A DNA stretch of 64,000 nt from Pseudomonas rubra. GTDB lineage: Bacteria; Pseudomonadota; Gammaproteobacteria; Pseudomonadales; Pseudomonadaceae. The notes below the pieces were generated by a model that was not told the DNA's origin, did no database searches, and was given only the letters and a program-made list of their open reading frames with translations. Every line of letters begins with the position of its first letter. The stretch's first letter is position 1. Positions 52,594-62,171 of the stretch are shown in pieces. The DNA is taken from NCBI RefSeq assembly GCF_028656935.1, contig NZ_JAMDGZ010000013.1:89439-153438 (forward strand). The letters run 5' to 3'. The position numbers and the translations under genes were made by a program.

Positions 52594-54021
52594 TTACAGA
52601 GTCAGGAAGCCGTCGTACAGGCCATAGGCAGCCACCAAGGCGCCCAGGACCACGGCGGCGAAGATCAGCTTCTCCACGTTGGTAAAAATCGGTTGGCCGA
52701 CCTCACGCTTGGCCTTGGCGAACAGGATCACGCCAGGGGCATAGAGCAGCGCTGAGAGCAGCAGGTATTTGACGCCGCCGGCGTACAGCAGCCAGACCGC
52801 GTAGAGCAGGGCGATACCGCCGATAACCAGGTCTTTCTTGCGTTCGGCCAGGGCCTGTTCGTAGGTTTCACTGCGCAGGGCGAGCAGGAAGGCGTAGGCG
52901 GCCGACCACAGGTAAGGCACCAGGATCATCGAGGTGGCGAGGTAGATCAGCGACAGGTAAGTACTGGCCGAGAACAGGGTGATGACCAGGAAGATCTGCA
53001 CCATGGCGTTGGTCAGCCACAGGGCATTGGCCGGCACATGGTTGGCGTTCTCGCGGCGCAGGAACTCCGGCATGGTGTGGTCTTTGGCGGCGGCGAACAT
53101 GATCTCGGCGCACAGCAGCACCCAGGACAGCAGGGCACCGAGCAGCGAGACGATCAGGCCGACGCTGATCAGCACCGCGCCCCAGTGACCGACCACGTGT
53201 TCAAGCACGGCAGCCATCGACGGGTTCTGCAGCTTGGCCAGTTCCGGCTGAGTCATGATGCCCAGCGACAGCACGTTGACCAGCACCAGGAACAGCAGCA
53301 CGGTGATGAAACCGATGACCGTGGCCTTGCCCACGTCCGAGCGCTTTTCCGCACGGGCCGAGAAGATGCTCGCGCCTTCGATGCCGATGAACACCCAGAC
53401 GGTGACCAGCATCATGTTGCGCACCTGGTTCATCACGCTGCCCAGGTCCGGGTTCATCGAACCCCAGATGTCAGCGGTGAAGATGTCCAGTTTGAACGCG
53501 AACAGGGCGATCAGGATGAATAGCGCCAGCGGCACGACCTTGGCCACGGTAGTGACCAGGTTGATGAACGCCGCTTCCTTGATGCCGCGCAGTACCAAAA
53601 AATGCACGGCCCAGAGCAGTACCGAGGCACCAATGACGGCTGCCGGCGTGTTGCCCTCGCCAAAGATCGGGAAGAAGTAGCCGAGGGTACTGAAGAGCAA
53701 CACGAAGTAGCCGACGTTGCCCAGCCAGGCACTGATCCAGTAGCCCCAGGCTGAAGAAAAGCCCATGTAATCGCCGAAACCGGCCTTGGCGTAGGCGTAC
53801 ACCCCGCCGTCCAGGTCGGGCTTGCGATTGGCCAGGGTCTGGAACACGAAAGCCAGGGTCAGCATACCGATGGCGGTAATCCCCCAACCGATCAGAACAG
53901 CGCCTACGTCAGCACTTGCGGCCATGTTTTGCGGCAAAGAAAAGATCCCGCCGCCGATCATCGAGCCGACAACAAGTGCAACCAGCGCACCAAGTCGTAG
54001 TTTTCCGGGAGCGTCTGACAT
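52594..54021 (-). CDS. arcD: Arginine/ornithine antiporter ArcD
   Basis: A 475-residue basic amino acid/polyamine antiporter (APC family) with about twelve or more hydrophobic helices, starting MSDAPGKLRLGALVALVVGS and containing MIGGGIFSLPQNMAA. It exchanges external arginine for internal ornithine without energy cost. First gene of arcDABC, probably induced by low oxygen through ANR (see 54084-54097). A close paralogue lies divergently at 54465. Confidence 0.96.
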   Translation of the reverse strand: MSDAPGKLRLGALVALVVGSMIGGGIFSLPQNMAASADVGAVLIGWGITAIGMLTLAFVFQTLANRKPDLDGGVYAYAKAGFGDYMGFSSAWGYWISAWLGNVGYFVLLFSTLGYFFPIFGEGNTPAAVIGASVLLWAVHFLVLRGIKEAAFINLVTTVAKVVPLALFILIALFAFKLDIFTADIWGSMNPDLGSVMNQVRNMMLVTVWVFIGIEGASIFSARAEKRSDVGKATVIGFITVLLFLVLVNVLSLGIMTQPELAKLQNPSMAAVLEHVVGHWGAVLISVGLIVSLLGALLSWVLLCAEIMFAAAKDHTMPEFLRRENANHVPANALWLTNAMVQIFLVITLFSASTYLSLIYLATSMILVPYLWSAAYAFLLALRSETYEQALAERKKDLVIGGIALLYAVWLLYAGGVKYLLLSALLYAPGVILFAKAKREVGQPIFTNVEKLIFAAVVLGALVAAYGLYDGFLTL

Positions 54022-54464
54022 TGAATAACTCCATAGCAGGAGAAGAGATGACGCTAGAATAAATCCAGCGGCGAAGTCGTTAGCTGATTCAGGTCAGTTC
54101 ATCAGGACATTCCATTGCAAATCAGTGACTGAAACAGCCTCCAGGAGTCTGTCGGTCGCGGTACTGCAAGCCTTGTCAACTGGCACCTCCATGGCGTTTT
54201 AGAGCAATCGCTCTTGCGGGGCTGCGAGAGTTGAAGCTAGTCCGTTTTGGCGGAATCGCAAATTTTCCATGAGAAAATTTCTTATTTGCTTGAAGAAGCG
54301 GGAATTGTGCACAAAACTCACCATTTAGTTCGGTCTGCATAGAGTCGCTAGTTATGAGCAGGTCGCGCTTAGTGGTTTAATACATATAGACGCTTACACT
54401 TGGCTTATATTTAACTCAGGGTGTACTGCTGGTATTACAAACACGAGACAGAAAGGGGATCTGC
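54022..54464. promoter_or_regulatory. Divergent control region between two arcD genes
   Basis: A 443-bp region without a gene. It holds the ANR-like box and -10 of arcD on its left side and, at 54260-54280, an inverted repeat (AAATTTTC, CATGA, GAAAATTT) in an A/T-rich stretch that could serve the right-hand gene. I saw no ANR-like box near the right-hand start. Confidence 0.6.
54084..54097 (-). promoter_or_regulatory. ANR-like box of arcDABC
   Basis: On the minus strand CTGAC-CTGA-ATCAG, one base from the TTGAC-N4-ATCAG form. A -10-like TATTCT lies at 54056-54061 on the same strand, which places the box centre about 41 bp before the inferred transcription start, the usual position for FNR/ANR activation. 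Confidence 0.55.
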
Positions 54465-55892
54465 ATGTCCGAATCTGGACAGAAACTGCGCCTGGGTGCG
54501 TTGATCGCCTTGGTGGTCGGCTCGATGATCGGCGGCGGGATTTTTTCGCTGCCACAAAACATGGCCGCGCGTGCCGACGTCGGTGCGGTATTGATTGGCT
54601 GGGGTATCACGGCGGTGGGTATGCTGGCGCTGGCCTTCGTGTTCCAGACCCTGGCCAACCGCAAGCCCGAGCTCGACTCCGGGGTGTATGCCTACGCCAA
54701 GGCCGGCTTTGGCGAGTACATGGGCTTTTCTTCAGCCTGGGGCTACTGGATCAGTGCCTGGCTGGGCAACGTCGGTTATTTCGTATTGCTGTTCAGCACC
54801 CTGGGCTTTTATTTTCCGGTGTTTGGTGAAGGCAACACGCCGATCGCCATTGCCTGTGCCTCGTTGCTGCTGTGGGCGGTACATTTTCTGGTGTTGCGCG
54901 GTATCAAAGAGGCGGCGTTCATCAATCAGGTGACCACCGTGGCCAAGATTGTGCCGCTGGTGATGTTCATCGTCATTGCCGCCGTGGCCTTTCGTGCCGA
55001 CATTTTCACCCGTGATATCTGGGGCTTGAGCAACCCGAAATTTGGCGGTGTGCTCGATCAGGTGCGCAACATGATGCTGGTGACGGTGTTCGTGTTTATC
55101 GGCATTGAGGGCGCCAGCGTCTACTCGGGCCGTGCGGCGAAGCGCTCGGACGTCGGCAAGGCCACGGTGATCGGCTTTATCGGGGTGCTGGCTTTGCTGG
55201 TGATGGTCAACGTGCTGTCGCTCGGGGTCATGACCCAGCCGGAGCTTGCGGCCCTGCAGAACCCGTCGCTGGCCTCGGTGCTGGAGCACATCGTCGGGCC
55301 CTGGGGGGCCTTGTTGATCAGTATCGGCCTGGCTGTCTCGCTGCTGGGTGCGTTGCTTTCGTGGGCGTTGTTGTGCGCCGAGATCCTGTTTGCCACGGCG
55401 CGCGACCAGACCATGCCGCGCTTTCTGACCAGGGAAAACGCCAATCACGTGCCGGCCAATGCCCTGTGGCTGACCAACGTGATGATTCAGCTGTTCTTGC
55501 TGATCACATTGTTCTCGGCCGGTACCTACACCAGCCTGATCTACCTGGCGTCGTCGATGATTCTGGTGCCTTACCTGTGGTCAGCGGCCTATGCGGTGCT
55601 GCTGGCGGTGCGCGGTGAGTCCTATGAGGGGCACCCTGGGGCGCGGCGCAAGGACCTGCTGATTGCTGCGATTGCGCTGGTGTATGCGATCTGGCTGCTG
55701 TACGCCGGCGGGCTCAAGTACCTGCTGCTCTCAGCGTTGCTGTATGCCCCGGGGGTGATCCTGTTTGCCCGGGCCAAGCATGAGCAGGGGCAGGCGCTGT
55801 TTACCACCTGGGAGAAGCTGATCTTTGCTGCGGTGCTGGTGGGGGCGGGGTTGGCGGCTTATGGGTTGTACAGTGGGGTGCTGAGCCTTTAA
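54465..55892 (+). CDS. Second ArcD-type arginine/ornithine antiporter
   Basis: A 475-residue APC-family transporter, the same length as ArcD and alignable throughout by eye (SGQKLRLGALIALVVGSMIG, then GGIFSLPQNMAARADVGAVL; near-identical helices in the second half). AAGGGGA precedes the ATG. It stands alone, divergent from arcDABC, and probably arose by duplication. Different regulation or substrate range is likely but not shown. A REP hairpin follows its stop. Confidence 0.93.
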   Translation: MSESGQKLRLGALIALVVGSMIGGGIFSLPQNMAARADVGAVLIGWGITAVGMLALAFVFQTLANRKPELDSGVYAYAKAGFGEYMGFSSAWGYWISAWLGNVGYFVLLFSTLGFYFPVFGEGNTPIAIACASLLLWAVHFLVLRGIKEAAFINQVTTVAKIVPLVMFIVIAAVAFRADIFTRDIWGLSNPKFGGVLDQVRNMMLVTVFVFIGIEGASVYSGRAAKRSDVGKATVIGFIGVLALLVMVNVLSLGVMTQPELAALQNPSLASVLEHIVGPWGALLISIGLAVSLLGALLSWALLCAEILFATARDQTMPRFLTRENANHVPANALWLTNVMIQLFLLITLFSAGTYTSLIYLASSMILVPYLWSAAYAVLLAVRGESYEGHPGARRKDLLIAAIALVYAIWLLYAGGLKYLLLSALLYAPGVILFARAKHEQGQALFTTWEKLIFAAVLVGAGLAAYGLYSGVLSL

Positions 55893-55893
55893 G

Positions 55894-55927
55894 GCATCGC
55901 GGGGCAAGCGGACTTGCCCCGCGATAG
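55894..55927. repeat. REP-type hairpin between converging genes
   Basis: ATCGCGGGGCAAG (55896-55908), CGGA, CTTGCCCCGCGAT (55913-55925): perfect 13-bp arms. It lies between the stops of the arcD paralogue and the chemoreceptor and may end both transcripts. Confidence 0.8.
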
Positions 55928-55929
55928 CT

Positions 55930-58056
55930 TCACACCCTGAACTGATCCATCAAGGCCATCTGCTGCGTGGACAGGGTGTTGAGCTGACGGCTTACCTGCG
56001 CCGATTCTGCAGCCTGGCCGGTGAGGGTTTCGGTCACACCGCGGATCGCCGAGACGTTGCGGTTGACCTCTTCGGCCACCGCGCTTTGCTGTTCGGCGGC
56101 GCTGGCGATCTGCAGGTTCATGTCGCTGATCACGGTCACCGCTTCGCTGATCTTGTCCAGCGCCTGGACTGCCTGGTGGATCTGCCCGGCGTTCTCCTGG
56201 GCCTTGCCGTGGCTCGAATGCATGGTCGCCACCACCTCGCGGGTGTTGCTCTGGATGCGTTCGATCACCTGGCGGATCTCTTCCACCGAGTCCTGTGTGC
56301 GTCGCGCCAGGTTGCGCACTTCATCGGCGACTACGGCAAAACCACGACCGCTTTCACCCGCGCGAGCCGCTTCGATAGCGGCGTTCAGCGCCAGCAGGTT
56401 GGTCTGTTCGGCGATGCTGCGGATCACCTCCAGCACCGAACCGATCTGTTCGCTGTTCTGCGCCAGGGTTTCCACTTCGCTTACCGCCTTGCTGACCTGT
56501 TCGGCGAGCACGGTGATGTCGCGGGTGCTGCGCTCGATGATCGCCATGCCGTCTTTGGCCGAGCGATCAGCGCCGCGTGCGGCATCGGCGGCACTGGCGG
56601 CGCTGTTGGCAACGTCGTGGGCGGTGGCGCTCATCTCGTTGGAGGCGGTGGCGACCTGGTCGATTTCACGGAACTGCACCTGCATGCCTTCACTGGTGCG
56701 CTCGGCAATCGCCGAGGACTGATCGGCGGTGGCCCGGGCCTGGGTGATGCTCTGCTTGATCTGGGCGATGGTCGGCTGCAGCTTGTCGAGAAAGCGGTTG
56801 AAACCGCCGGTCAGGCGGCCCAGCTCATCCTTGCGGGCATAGCGCAGGCGCTGGGTAAGGTCGCCTTCGCCGCTGGCGATGTCTTCGAGCATGCTCGCCA
56901 CGGTATTCAGCGGCCGGGTCACCCCGGTGGCCGTCAGCCACATCAGCAGCAAGCCAACCAGGCCGGCCAGGGTGGCGAATAGCACCACCTTGAGTGTGCC
57001 GCTGGTGCGTTCGTCTTCGAGGGTGGCCTGCAGGCTGATGGCGTCGGCCAGCAGCACCTGCTTGGGCAGGTCGATGAGAATGCCCCAGGGCTTGCTGTCG
57101 GTAATGGGCTGTACGGGATTGACCGCGCGAATGGCCTCGCCCTGCTCAAGGATCAGCGACTGGTTGCTGGCGATGCTCTGCAGCGCCTGCTGACCGTCCT
57201 GTCCGATGTTCTTGCCGACCTTGGCGGCATCGTTGCTGTTGGCAGCCAGCAGGCCGCTGGGGGCAACGATCATCAGCTGGCCGGCGCCGTTGAACAGCTC
57301 TTGCTGGGCTTGGGCGGCAGCAGACTGCAGGGCATCAAGGGAGATATCCACACCTGCCACGGCGATCACCTTGCCGTTGTGCAGCAGCGGCACAGTGATG
57401 CTGGTCATCAGCATCTGCTTGCCGCCGACGGTGTCGGAGTAGGGTTCGAGCAGGCAGGCGCGGGCACTGTTGCGCGAGCAGGTGTACCAGATGTTGTAGG
57501 GCGTGCCGCTGAGGTTGATCTCGGTCTTGTTCAGGTCGACGTCGCTGATCACCGTGTTCAGGGCCTGGCCCTGGGCGCGGCTCCAGTAGCTGGCGAAGCG
57601 GCCGCTTTCGTTGCTTTGGTGCTTGGCATCGTTGGCAAAGGCGCTGTCGCCAGCGTCCAGGCCATCGGCCTCGAAGGCCAGCCATATGCCCAGTACGTCG
57701 GGGTTGCGCTTGAAGCTGGTGGCCAGGCTCTGGTTGATCGCTGCGCGCAGCTCACCGCCACTCAGGCCCCGCTCGCGGGCCAGTTGCTGCAGGTCCTGGA
57801 CCTGGTCGGCGAGGGCGGTAATGACCGTCTGGCTGTCGCTGAAGGTACGCCGCAGCATTTCGGCTTTTTCGCCGGCGCGGGCCTGCAGCAGGGCCTGGAC
57901 ATTGCGGGTGAGCATGGTGGTGCTGGCCTCGCCAACCAGTTCATCGCTCTGGTGCGATTGATACAGGTTGATGCCGACCACGAGGGCGACCACACCAAGC
58001 AGGCAGAGGCCGGAGAGCAGAACGATTTTCAGGCGGATCGAGAGCGTGTCGAACAT
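55930..58056 (-). CDS. Methyl-accepting chemotaxis protein with a dCache sensor
   Basis: A 708-residue chemoreceptor: membrane helix 1 (about 12-30), periplasmic dCache-type ligand domain (about 35-350) with [15 protein letters not shown] and [16 protein letters not shown], membrane helix 2 (about 352-374), HAMP domain, and a cytoplasmic signalling domain with the hairpin tip [20 protein letters not shown]. It controls the flagellar CheA pathway. The ligand is probably an amino acid, amine or organic acid; it cannot be decided. Next to the arc genes but on its own transcript. Confidence 0.93.
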   Translation of the reverse strand: MFDTLSIRLKIVLLSGLCLLGVVALVVGINLYQSHQSDELVGEASTTMLTRNVQALLQARAGEKAEMLRRTFSDSQTVITALADQVQDLQQLARERGLSGGELRAAINQSLATSFKRNPDVLGIWLAFEADGLDAGDSAFANDAKHQSNESGRFASYWSRAQGQALNTVISDVDLNKTEINLSGTPYNIWYTCSRNSARACLLEPYSDTVGGKQMLMTSITVPLLHNGKVIAVAGVDISLDALQSAAAQAQQELFNGAGQLMIVAPSGLLAANSNDAAKVGKNIGQDGQQALQSIASNQSLILEQGEAIRAVNPVQPITDSKPWGILIDLPKQVLLADAISLQATLEDERTSGTLKVVLFATLAGLVGLLLMWLTATGVTRPLNTVASMLEDIASGEGDLTQRLRYARKDELGRLTGGFNRFLDKLQPTIAQIKQSITQARATADQSSAIAERTSEGMQVQFREIDQVATASNEMSATAHDVANSAASAADAARGADRSAKDGMAIIERSTRDITVLAEQVSKAVSEVETLAQNSEQIGSVLEVIRSIAEQTNLLALNAAIEAARAGESGRGFAVVADEVRNLARRTQDSVEEIRQVIERIQSNTREVVATMHSSHGKAQENAGQIHQAVQALDKISEAVTVISDMNLQIASAAEQQSAVAEEVNRNVSAIRGVTETLTGQAAESAQVSRQLNTLSTQQMALMDQFRV

Positions 58057-58157
58057 GGACGTACTCGCTAAAAGGCAGGCCGGTAGAGGACCGAGCAGCA
58101 GGGCTGGCTCGATTCGCTACATCCTTTTAGCGATAACAGTTCATCGGCTTTATCGCC

Positions 58158-58583
58158 TTAGCCATGAGTACGCGCCGATGAACGGTCGGCGAGGCTCAAG
58201 GGCGCGGCTTCCGGCCGTGACCAGATCCACAGGTTGCCTAACGCCATGCCGGTGATGGCGAGAAACACCGGCCAGTGATGGTCGAGGAACACCAGCATCA
58301 GGCTTGCGCACAGCAGCATGCTGACGGTGGCGCTAACCTTGGCCCGGCGCTGGATCACCTTGCCGTTGCGCCAGTTGCTCAGGATCGGCCCGAACAGCCG
58401 GTGGTTTTCCAGCCAGGCGCTCAGGCGCGGCGAACTGCGGGTGGCGGCCCAGGCGGCGAGAAGGATGAATTCGGTGGTGGGCAGGCCGGGTATGACGATG
58501 GCCACAAGGCCGATGCCCAGGCTGACGTAAGCCAGCAGGCCGAAGAGCAGGCGTGAAAGTTTTGAAGCGACTGGGCGGGTCAT
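58158..58583 (-). CDS. DUF454 (YbaN-like) inner-membrane protein
   Basis: A 141-residue protein starting MTRPVASKLSRLLFGLLAYV with the family motif GIVAIVIPGLPTTEF-like sequence GLVAIVIPGLPTTEFILLAA, then LSAWLENHRLFGPILSNWRN, and two C-terminal hydrophobic helices. The DUF454/YbaN family has no firm function. The ATG at 58581-58583 is preferred over one 24 bp upstream. It precedes the hemO-hasR region but shares no clear operon with it. Confidence 0.85.
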   Translation of the reverse strand: MTRPVASKLSRLLFGLLAYVSLGIGLVAIVIPGLPTTEFILLAAWAATRSSPRLSAWLENHRLFGPILSNWRNGKVIQRRAKVSATVSMLLCASLMLVFLDHHWPVFLAITGMALGNLWIWSRPEAAPLSLADRSSARTHG

Positions 58584-58643
58584 GGGCTTGTCGGTGTGCA
58601 CGGGCAAGGCCCGGTTACCGCGAGGGTAACCGGGTACGGCGCA

Positions 58644-59258
58644 TCAGGCCAGTTCGGCTTTAGGCGCAGTGGCGTAAGCGTGTTTGAGCAGTTCGGTGAA
58701 ACGCTCGAAGGCGGCCACGGCGCCTTGCTCAGCCTTGGCTTCTTCTTCGGCGCTCAGTTCCAGGCCGTCAAGGATACGGGTGAACTGTTTCCAGCCTTCG
58801 GCGCGGCCACCGGCCGGCTCGCCCAGGTGGCGGGCACCGAAGTTGTCGGACAGGCCCAGGACGACGGCGCGCTTGATCAGGAACGCGGCGCCAAGCTTGG
58901 AGCCTTCGGAAACAAAGATCCAACCCATGGCTTCACCCAGGCTTGGGTTCTGCACGGCGCCGGCGAAGTCGGCGGGGATTTCGGTGTTCAGGTCAGCCAG
59001 GTCCAGGCCGGCCTGTTCGGCGCGGCAGCGCTCGGCCAGGTCAGGGACAATGGCGATCAGTGCTGGGTCGGTGTACAGCGCCTTGAGTTCGGACTGGAAC
59101 AGGTACTGGGCGACGACAAAACGGGCGAAGCTCTCGCGGGTTTCGAACGGCGCGTGGGATTTGACCAGGGCGTCCAGTTCAGTGTGCGGCGCGTGGGTCA
59201 GCTGGTTCAAGCGTTGCGAACGCAGGCTGGCGCGTTCGGTGGTGGTAGCAGCGGTCAT
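58644..59258 (-). CDS. hemO: Biliverdin-producing heme oxygenase
   Basis: A 204-residue heme oxygenase of the PigA/HemO type. The N-terminal LNQLTHAPHTELDALVKSH supplies the proximal His, and the distal helix includes EAMGWIFVSEGSKLGAAFLI. It opens heme to biliverdin, CO and iron. It lies downstream of the heme receptor, anti-sigma and sigma genes on the same strand, so it would release iron from imported heme. A REP pair separates it from the receptor gene. Confidence 0.92.
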   Translation of the reverse strand: MTAATTTERASLRSQRLNQLTHAPHTELDALVKSHAPFETRESFARFVVAQYLFQSELKALYTDPALIAIVPDLAERCRAEQAGLDLADLNTEIPADFAGAVQNPSLGEAMGWIFVSEGSKLGAAFLIKRAVVLGLSDNFGARHLGEPAGGRAEGWKQFTRILDGLELSAEEEAKAEQGAVAAFERFTELLKHAYATAPKAELA

Positions 59259-59350
59259 GGTGATTCCTTGCGAAATGGGCGTGCCTGATGACTAGACGAA
59301 TGAGAAGACGCGCGACAGTAAAAAAACCTCACCTGTCGGACTTTGCTATC

Positions 59351-59440
59351 TCTGTGGGAGCCGGCCTTGCCGGCGATGGCATCGGCGCGCAGTCTGTTGC
59401 TACGCGTCACCCGCATCGCTGGCAAGGCCAGCTCCCACAA
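59351..59440. repeat. REP pair of the GCCGGCCTTGCCGGCGAT family before hemO
   Basis: GTGGGAGCCGGCCTTGCCGG (from 59353) and an inverted copy GCTGGCAAGGCCAGCTCCCA (to 59438), separated by about 46 bp. Same core family and layout as 50100-50189. Confidence 0.88.
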
Positions 59441-59457
59441 AAGCCCGACAGCGTCGG

Positions 59458-62052
59458 TCAGATATCCCAGACCAGATTGATGGCGAAATTACGGCCCGGC
59501 ATGGTCAGGCGGTCTAGGTTGGCCGGGGCGGTTACCGCCGCTTCACCGAGGCCGTCGTAGCCACGCACGTCATCCCACTGCCAGTACTTCTTGTCGGTCA
59601 GGTTGTACAGGCCGGCATTGACGGTGATGTCGTCGCTGACCTTGTAGAAACCGGTCAGGTCGAGCACGCCGTAGCCAGGGGTGCGGAACTGCTTGCTGGT
59701 GCCGTCCGGGGCGAAGAAGGTGGTGTCGTCGACACGGTTCTTGCGCTTGACCAGGGTCCAGCTCAGCAGCGCGCCGTATTGCTCCTGCTCGTAACCCAGG
59801 CCCATCACCGCAGTCAGCGGGTTGACGCTGTTGAGCGGCTGGCCGGTGTCGTCGTTGCGGCCATAGGCATAGGCTAGCGAGCCCTGGGTATACAGGCCTT
59901 GTGGCGCGCCGAACGCGTCGAGGTTCAGGCGGCCCTTGAACTCGGCCCCCTTGATGGTGGCGTGCTTGATGTTATTGGCTTCGAAGGTCTGGCCCAGGTT
60001 GTTGCCCAGCACGGCATCTTCGTTGATGAAGTCGCGGTACTTGTTATAGAACACTGCGACATCGAAGTTACCTGCATCGAAGTTGCCGCGCAGGCCGGTC
60101 TCGTAGCTCTTGCTCTTTTCCGGCTCGAGGTCGGAGTTGCCGCGCACGCTGTAGCCCAGGCCCGGGTTCTCGAAGCGGCCATACAGCGCCTTGGCGGTTG
60201 GCGTACGGAAGCCTTCGGCGTACTGGCCGTACCAGGTGTAGTTGTCGTTGAGGGTGTAGGTCAGGCCGAACTTGGGCGAGACCCGGTGCCATTTCTTGGC
60301 ATCGTCGTCGACAGGGTCGGTGGGGCTGGCGCCTACCCCACGCAGGAACTCGTCGGTCATGTGTGGCTTGAGTTCGGTGTAGTCGTAGCGCGCACCTGGC
60401 AGGAAGGTCCACTGGTTCCAGCGGATCTCGTCCTGGGCGAACAGGCTGTAGGTGTTGACGGTCGGATCGGGGAAATCGCTGACCAGTGCCTGGGTGTCAT
60501 CGGCGCTGATCTGGCCGATGAAGCGGCAGGTGCCGCCGACGTTCAGGCAGGTACCGGTGCCGCTGCGCGAACCGGTGACCTTCTGGTGCTTGAGGGTGGT
60601 GCCATAGGTCAGCAGGTGGTCGGTTGTGCCAAGGCTGAAGGCTTTGTCCAGTTGCGCGTCGAACACCCACTGGCGGTCCTTGTAGGTGGTCTGGCGGTCA
60701 CGAAACACCTGGCGCCCCCTAGCAAAGTAGAGCTCTTCGGTACGCTGGTCGGTTTTGCCGATCTGGTAGTTCAGGCTCCACTTGATGTTGTCGGCCAGCA
60801 CGCTGTCCAAGGCGAACTCATGGTTGATGCCGAAACGCTCGCGGGTCACGGTGTCGTTGCCGGTACGGTCGCGGTACGAATTTGCGGCGCCGATGCCGGG
60901 AAGGAACGGCCCGCCCACCGCGCTCTTGAGCTTCAGGTCGCGGTCGTCCTTGTAGTTTTCGTAAGTGAAGGCCAGGCGCGCGTCGTCGGCGTAGTTCCAG
61001 CCGGCCTTGGCCAGGATGTTGGTGGTGCGCACGTCTTCGGGGTTGGCGGCGGTACGCGCCAGGCCCGTGCCGCCATGGCTGCTGTAAGACTCGGTTTCAT
61101 GGCCATTGCGCTGGCTCAGGTGCAGCAGGCCGTCGAACTCGCCCTGGCGGCCGGCAACGGTGGCCGAGTTAAGCCAGCTTTCGTCGGCCGAGCTGTAGCC
61201 GGTCTTCAGGCGGGCGCCAACGTCCTTGCCGGGCTTGATGATGTCATCGGGGTCGAGAGTGAAGTAGCTGACCGCGCCACCGATGGCGTTGCTGCCATAC
61301 AGCACCGAGGCCGGGCCGCGGAGGATCTCCACGCGCTTGACGATTTCGGGGTCGACGTAGTTGCGCTGGGTCTGGGCGTAAGGGCCGAAGAAGAAACTGT
61401 CGGGAATCGACACGCCGTCGATCTGGGTCAGTACCCGCTCGCCGTCGATACCGCGGATGTTGTAGCCGTTCAGGCCGCTGCGCTGGCCGGTGCCGCTGAC
61501 CGAGACGCCGGGTTCGTAACGCACCAGTTCCTTGATGTTGTTGACGTTCTGGCGGTCTAGTTGCTCACGGGTCTGCACGCTGACGGTGCTCGGGACCTGG
61601 CTGATGTCCTGGGCGCTGCGGGTGGCGCTGATGGTGATCTGCTGCAGGGCGATGGCCTTGCTGGCGCTGCGTTCGATCACCACGTTGCCACTGCTCAGGG
61701 TGCGGTAGTTCAGGCCGGTACCGGCGAGCAGGCGCTGCAGGGCCGCCTCAGGCTTGAGTGAGCCGTGTACCCCCGGGGAGGCGACGCCTTCGGCCAGTTC
61801 GGCGGAAAAGCCCACTTGCCAGCCAGTGACTGCGGTGAAGGCGTTAAGCGCCGAAACCAGCGGCTGCTGGCCAATCGCGAAGCGATAATCGCCCATGCGC
61901 GGTGCCGTGGCCTGGGCAGGTTCTGCGGCCAGCGCCGGCAGGCTGCAAGCGCCGCTGGCGAGCATGGCCAGGGTCAACAGGGAGAGCGTGCAACGCTGCA
62001 GGCCGGGGGTGCGTGAAGTGGTTGAAGACCGACGAATGAAACCGGTGGGCAT
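59458..62052 (-). CDS. hasR: TonB-dependent heme receptor with signalling (STN) domain
   Basis: An 864-residue outer-membrane receptor. A signal peptide ends near residue 47 (SLPALAAEP); then comes an STN signalling domain (about 58-125, QQPLVSALNAFTAVTGWQVG), a plug domain with NVNNIKELVRYEPGVSVSGT and ILRGPASVLYGSNAIGGAVS, and a beta-barrel with the heme-receptor FRAP-like segment EGFRTPTAKALYG and NSDLEPEKS, ending in LVWDI with a C-terminal aromatic pattern. AGGGAG lies 9 nt before the ATG at 62050-62052. It takes up heme, perhaps from a hemophore, and signals through the FecR-like protein encoded next. The symbol is by analogy; no hasA hemophore gene is in the window. Confidence 0.88.
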   Translation of the reverse strand: MPTGFIRRSSTTSRTPGLQRCTLSLLTLAMLASGACSLPALAAEPAQATAPRMGDYRFAIGQQPLVSALNAFTAVTGWQVGFSAELAEGVASPGVHGSLKPEAALQRLLAGTGLNYRTLSSGNVVIERSASKAIALQQITISATRSAQDISQVPSTVSVQTREQLDRQNVNNIKELVRYEPGVSVSGTGQRSGLNGYNIRGIDGERVLTQIDGVSIPDSFFFGPYAQTQRNYVDPEIVKRVEILRGPASVLYGSNAIGGAVSYFTLDPDDIIKPGKDVGARLKTGYSSADESWLNSATVAGRQGEFDGLLHLSQRNGHETESYSSHGGTGLARTAANPEDVRTTNILAKAGWNYADDARLAFTYENYKDDRDLKLKSAVGGPFLPGIGAANSYRDRTGNDTVTRERFGINHEFALDSVLADNIKWSLNYQIGKTDQRTEELYFARGRQVFRDRQTTYKDRQWVFDAQLDKAFSLGTTDHLLTYGTTLKHQKVTGSRSGTGTCLNVGGTCRFIGQISADDTQALVSDFPDPTVNTYSLFAQDEIRWNQWTFLPGARYDYTELKPHMTDEFLRGVGASPTDPVDDDAKKWHRVSPKFGLTYTLNDNYTWYGQYAEGFRTPTAKALYGRFENPGLGYSVRGNSDLEPEKSKSYETGLRGNFDAGNFDVAVFYNKYRDFINEDAVLGNNLGQTFEANNIKHATIKGAEFKGRLNLDAFGAPQGLYTQGSLAYAYGRNDDTGQPLNSVNPLTAVMGLGYEQEQYGALLSWTLVKRKNRVDDTTFFAPDGTSKQFRTPGYGVLDLTGFYKVSDDITVNAGLYNLTDKKYWQWDDVRGYDGLGEAAVTAPANLDRLTMPGRNFAINLVWDI

Positions 62053-62171
62053 CGAAAGCGCTCCCTGTGGCGCGATTGTTATAGGCGCGTACCGACTCAA
62101 AAATAAGAATCAGTTGCATTGGCTATAACGAGACGTAACAGCTTCAGGGATCGCGTAAAAAAACTTTCAGC

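Noticed and set aside
59899..61560. 553-codon plus-strand open frame
   Set aside because: Antisense to the heme receptor gene; no signal peptide or motif, explained by codon bias of the real gene.
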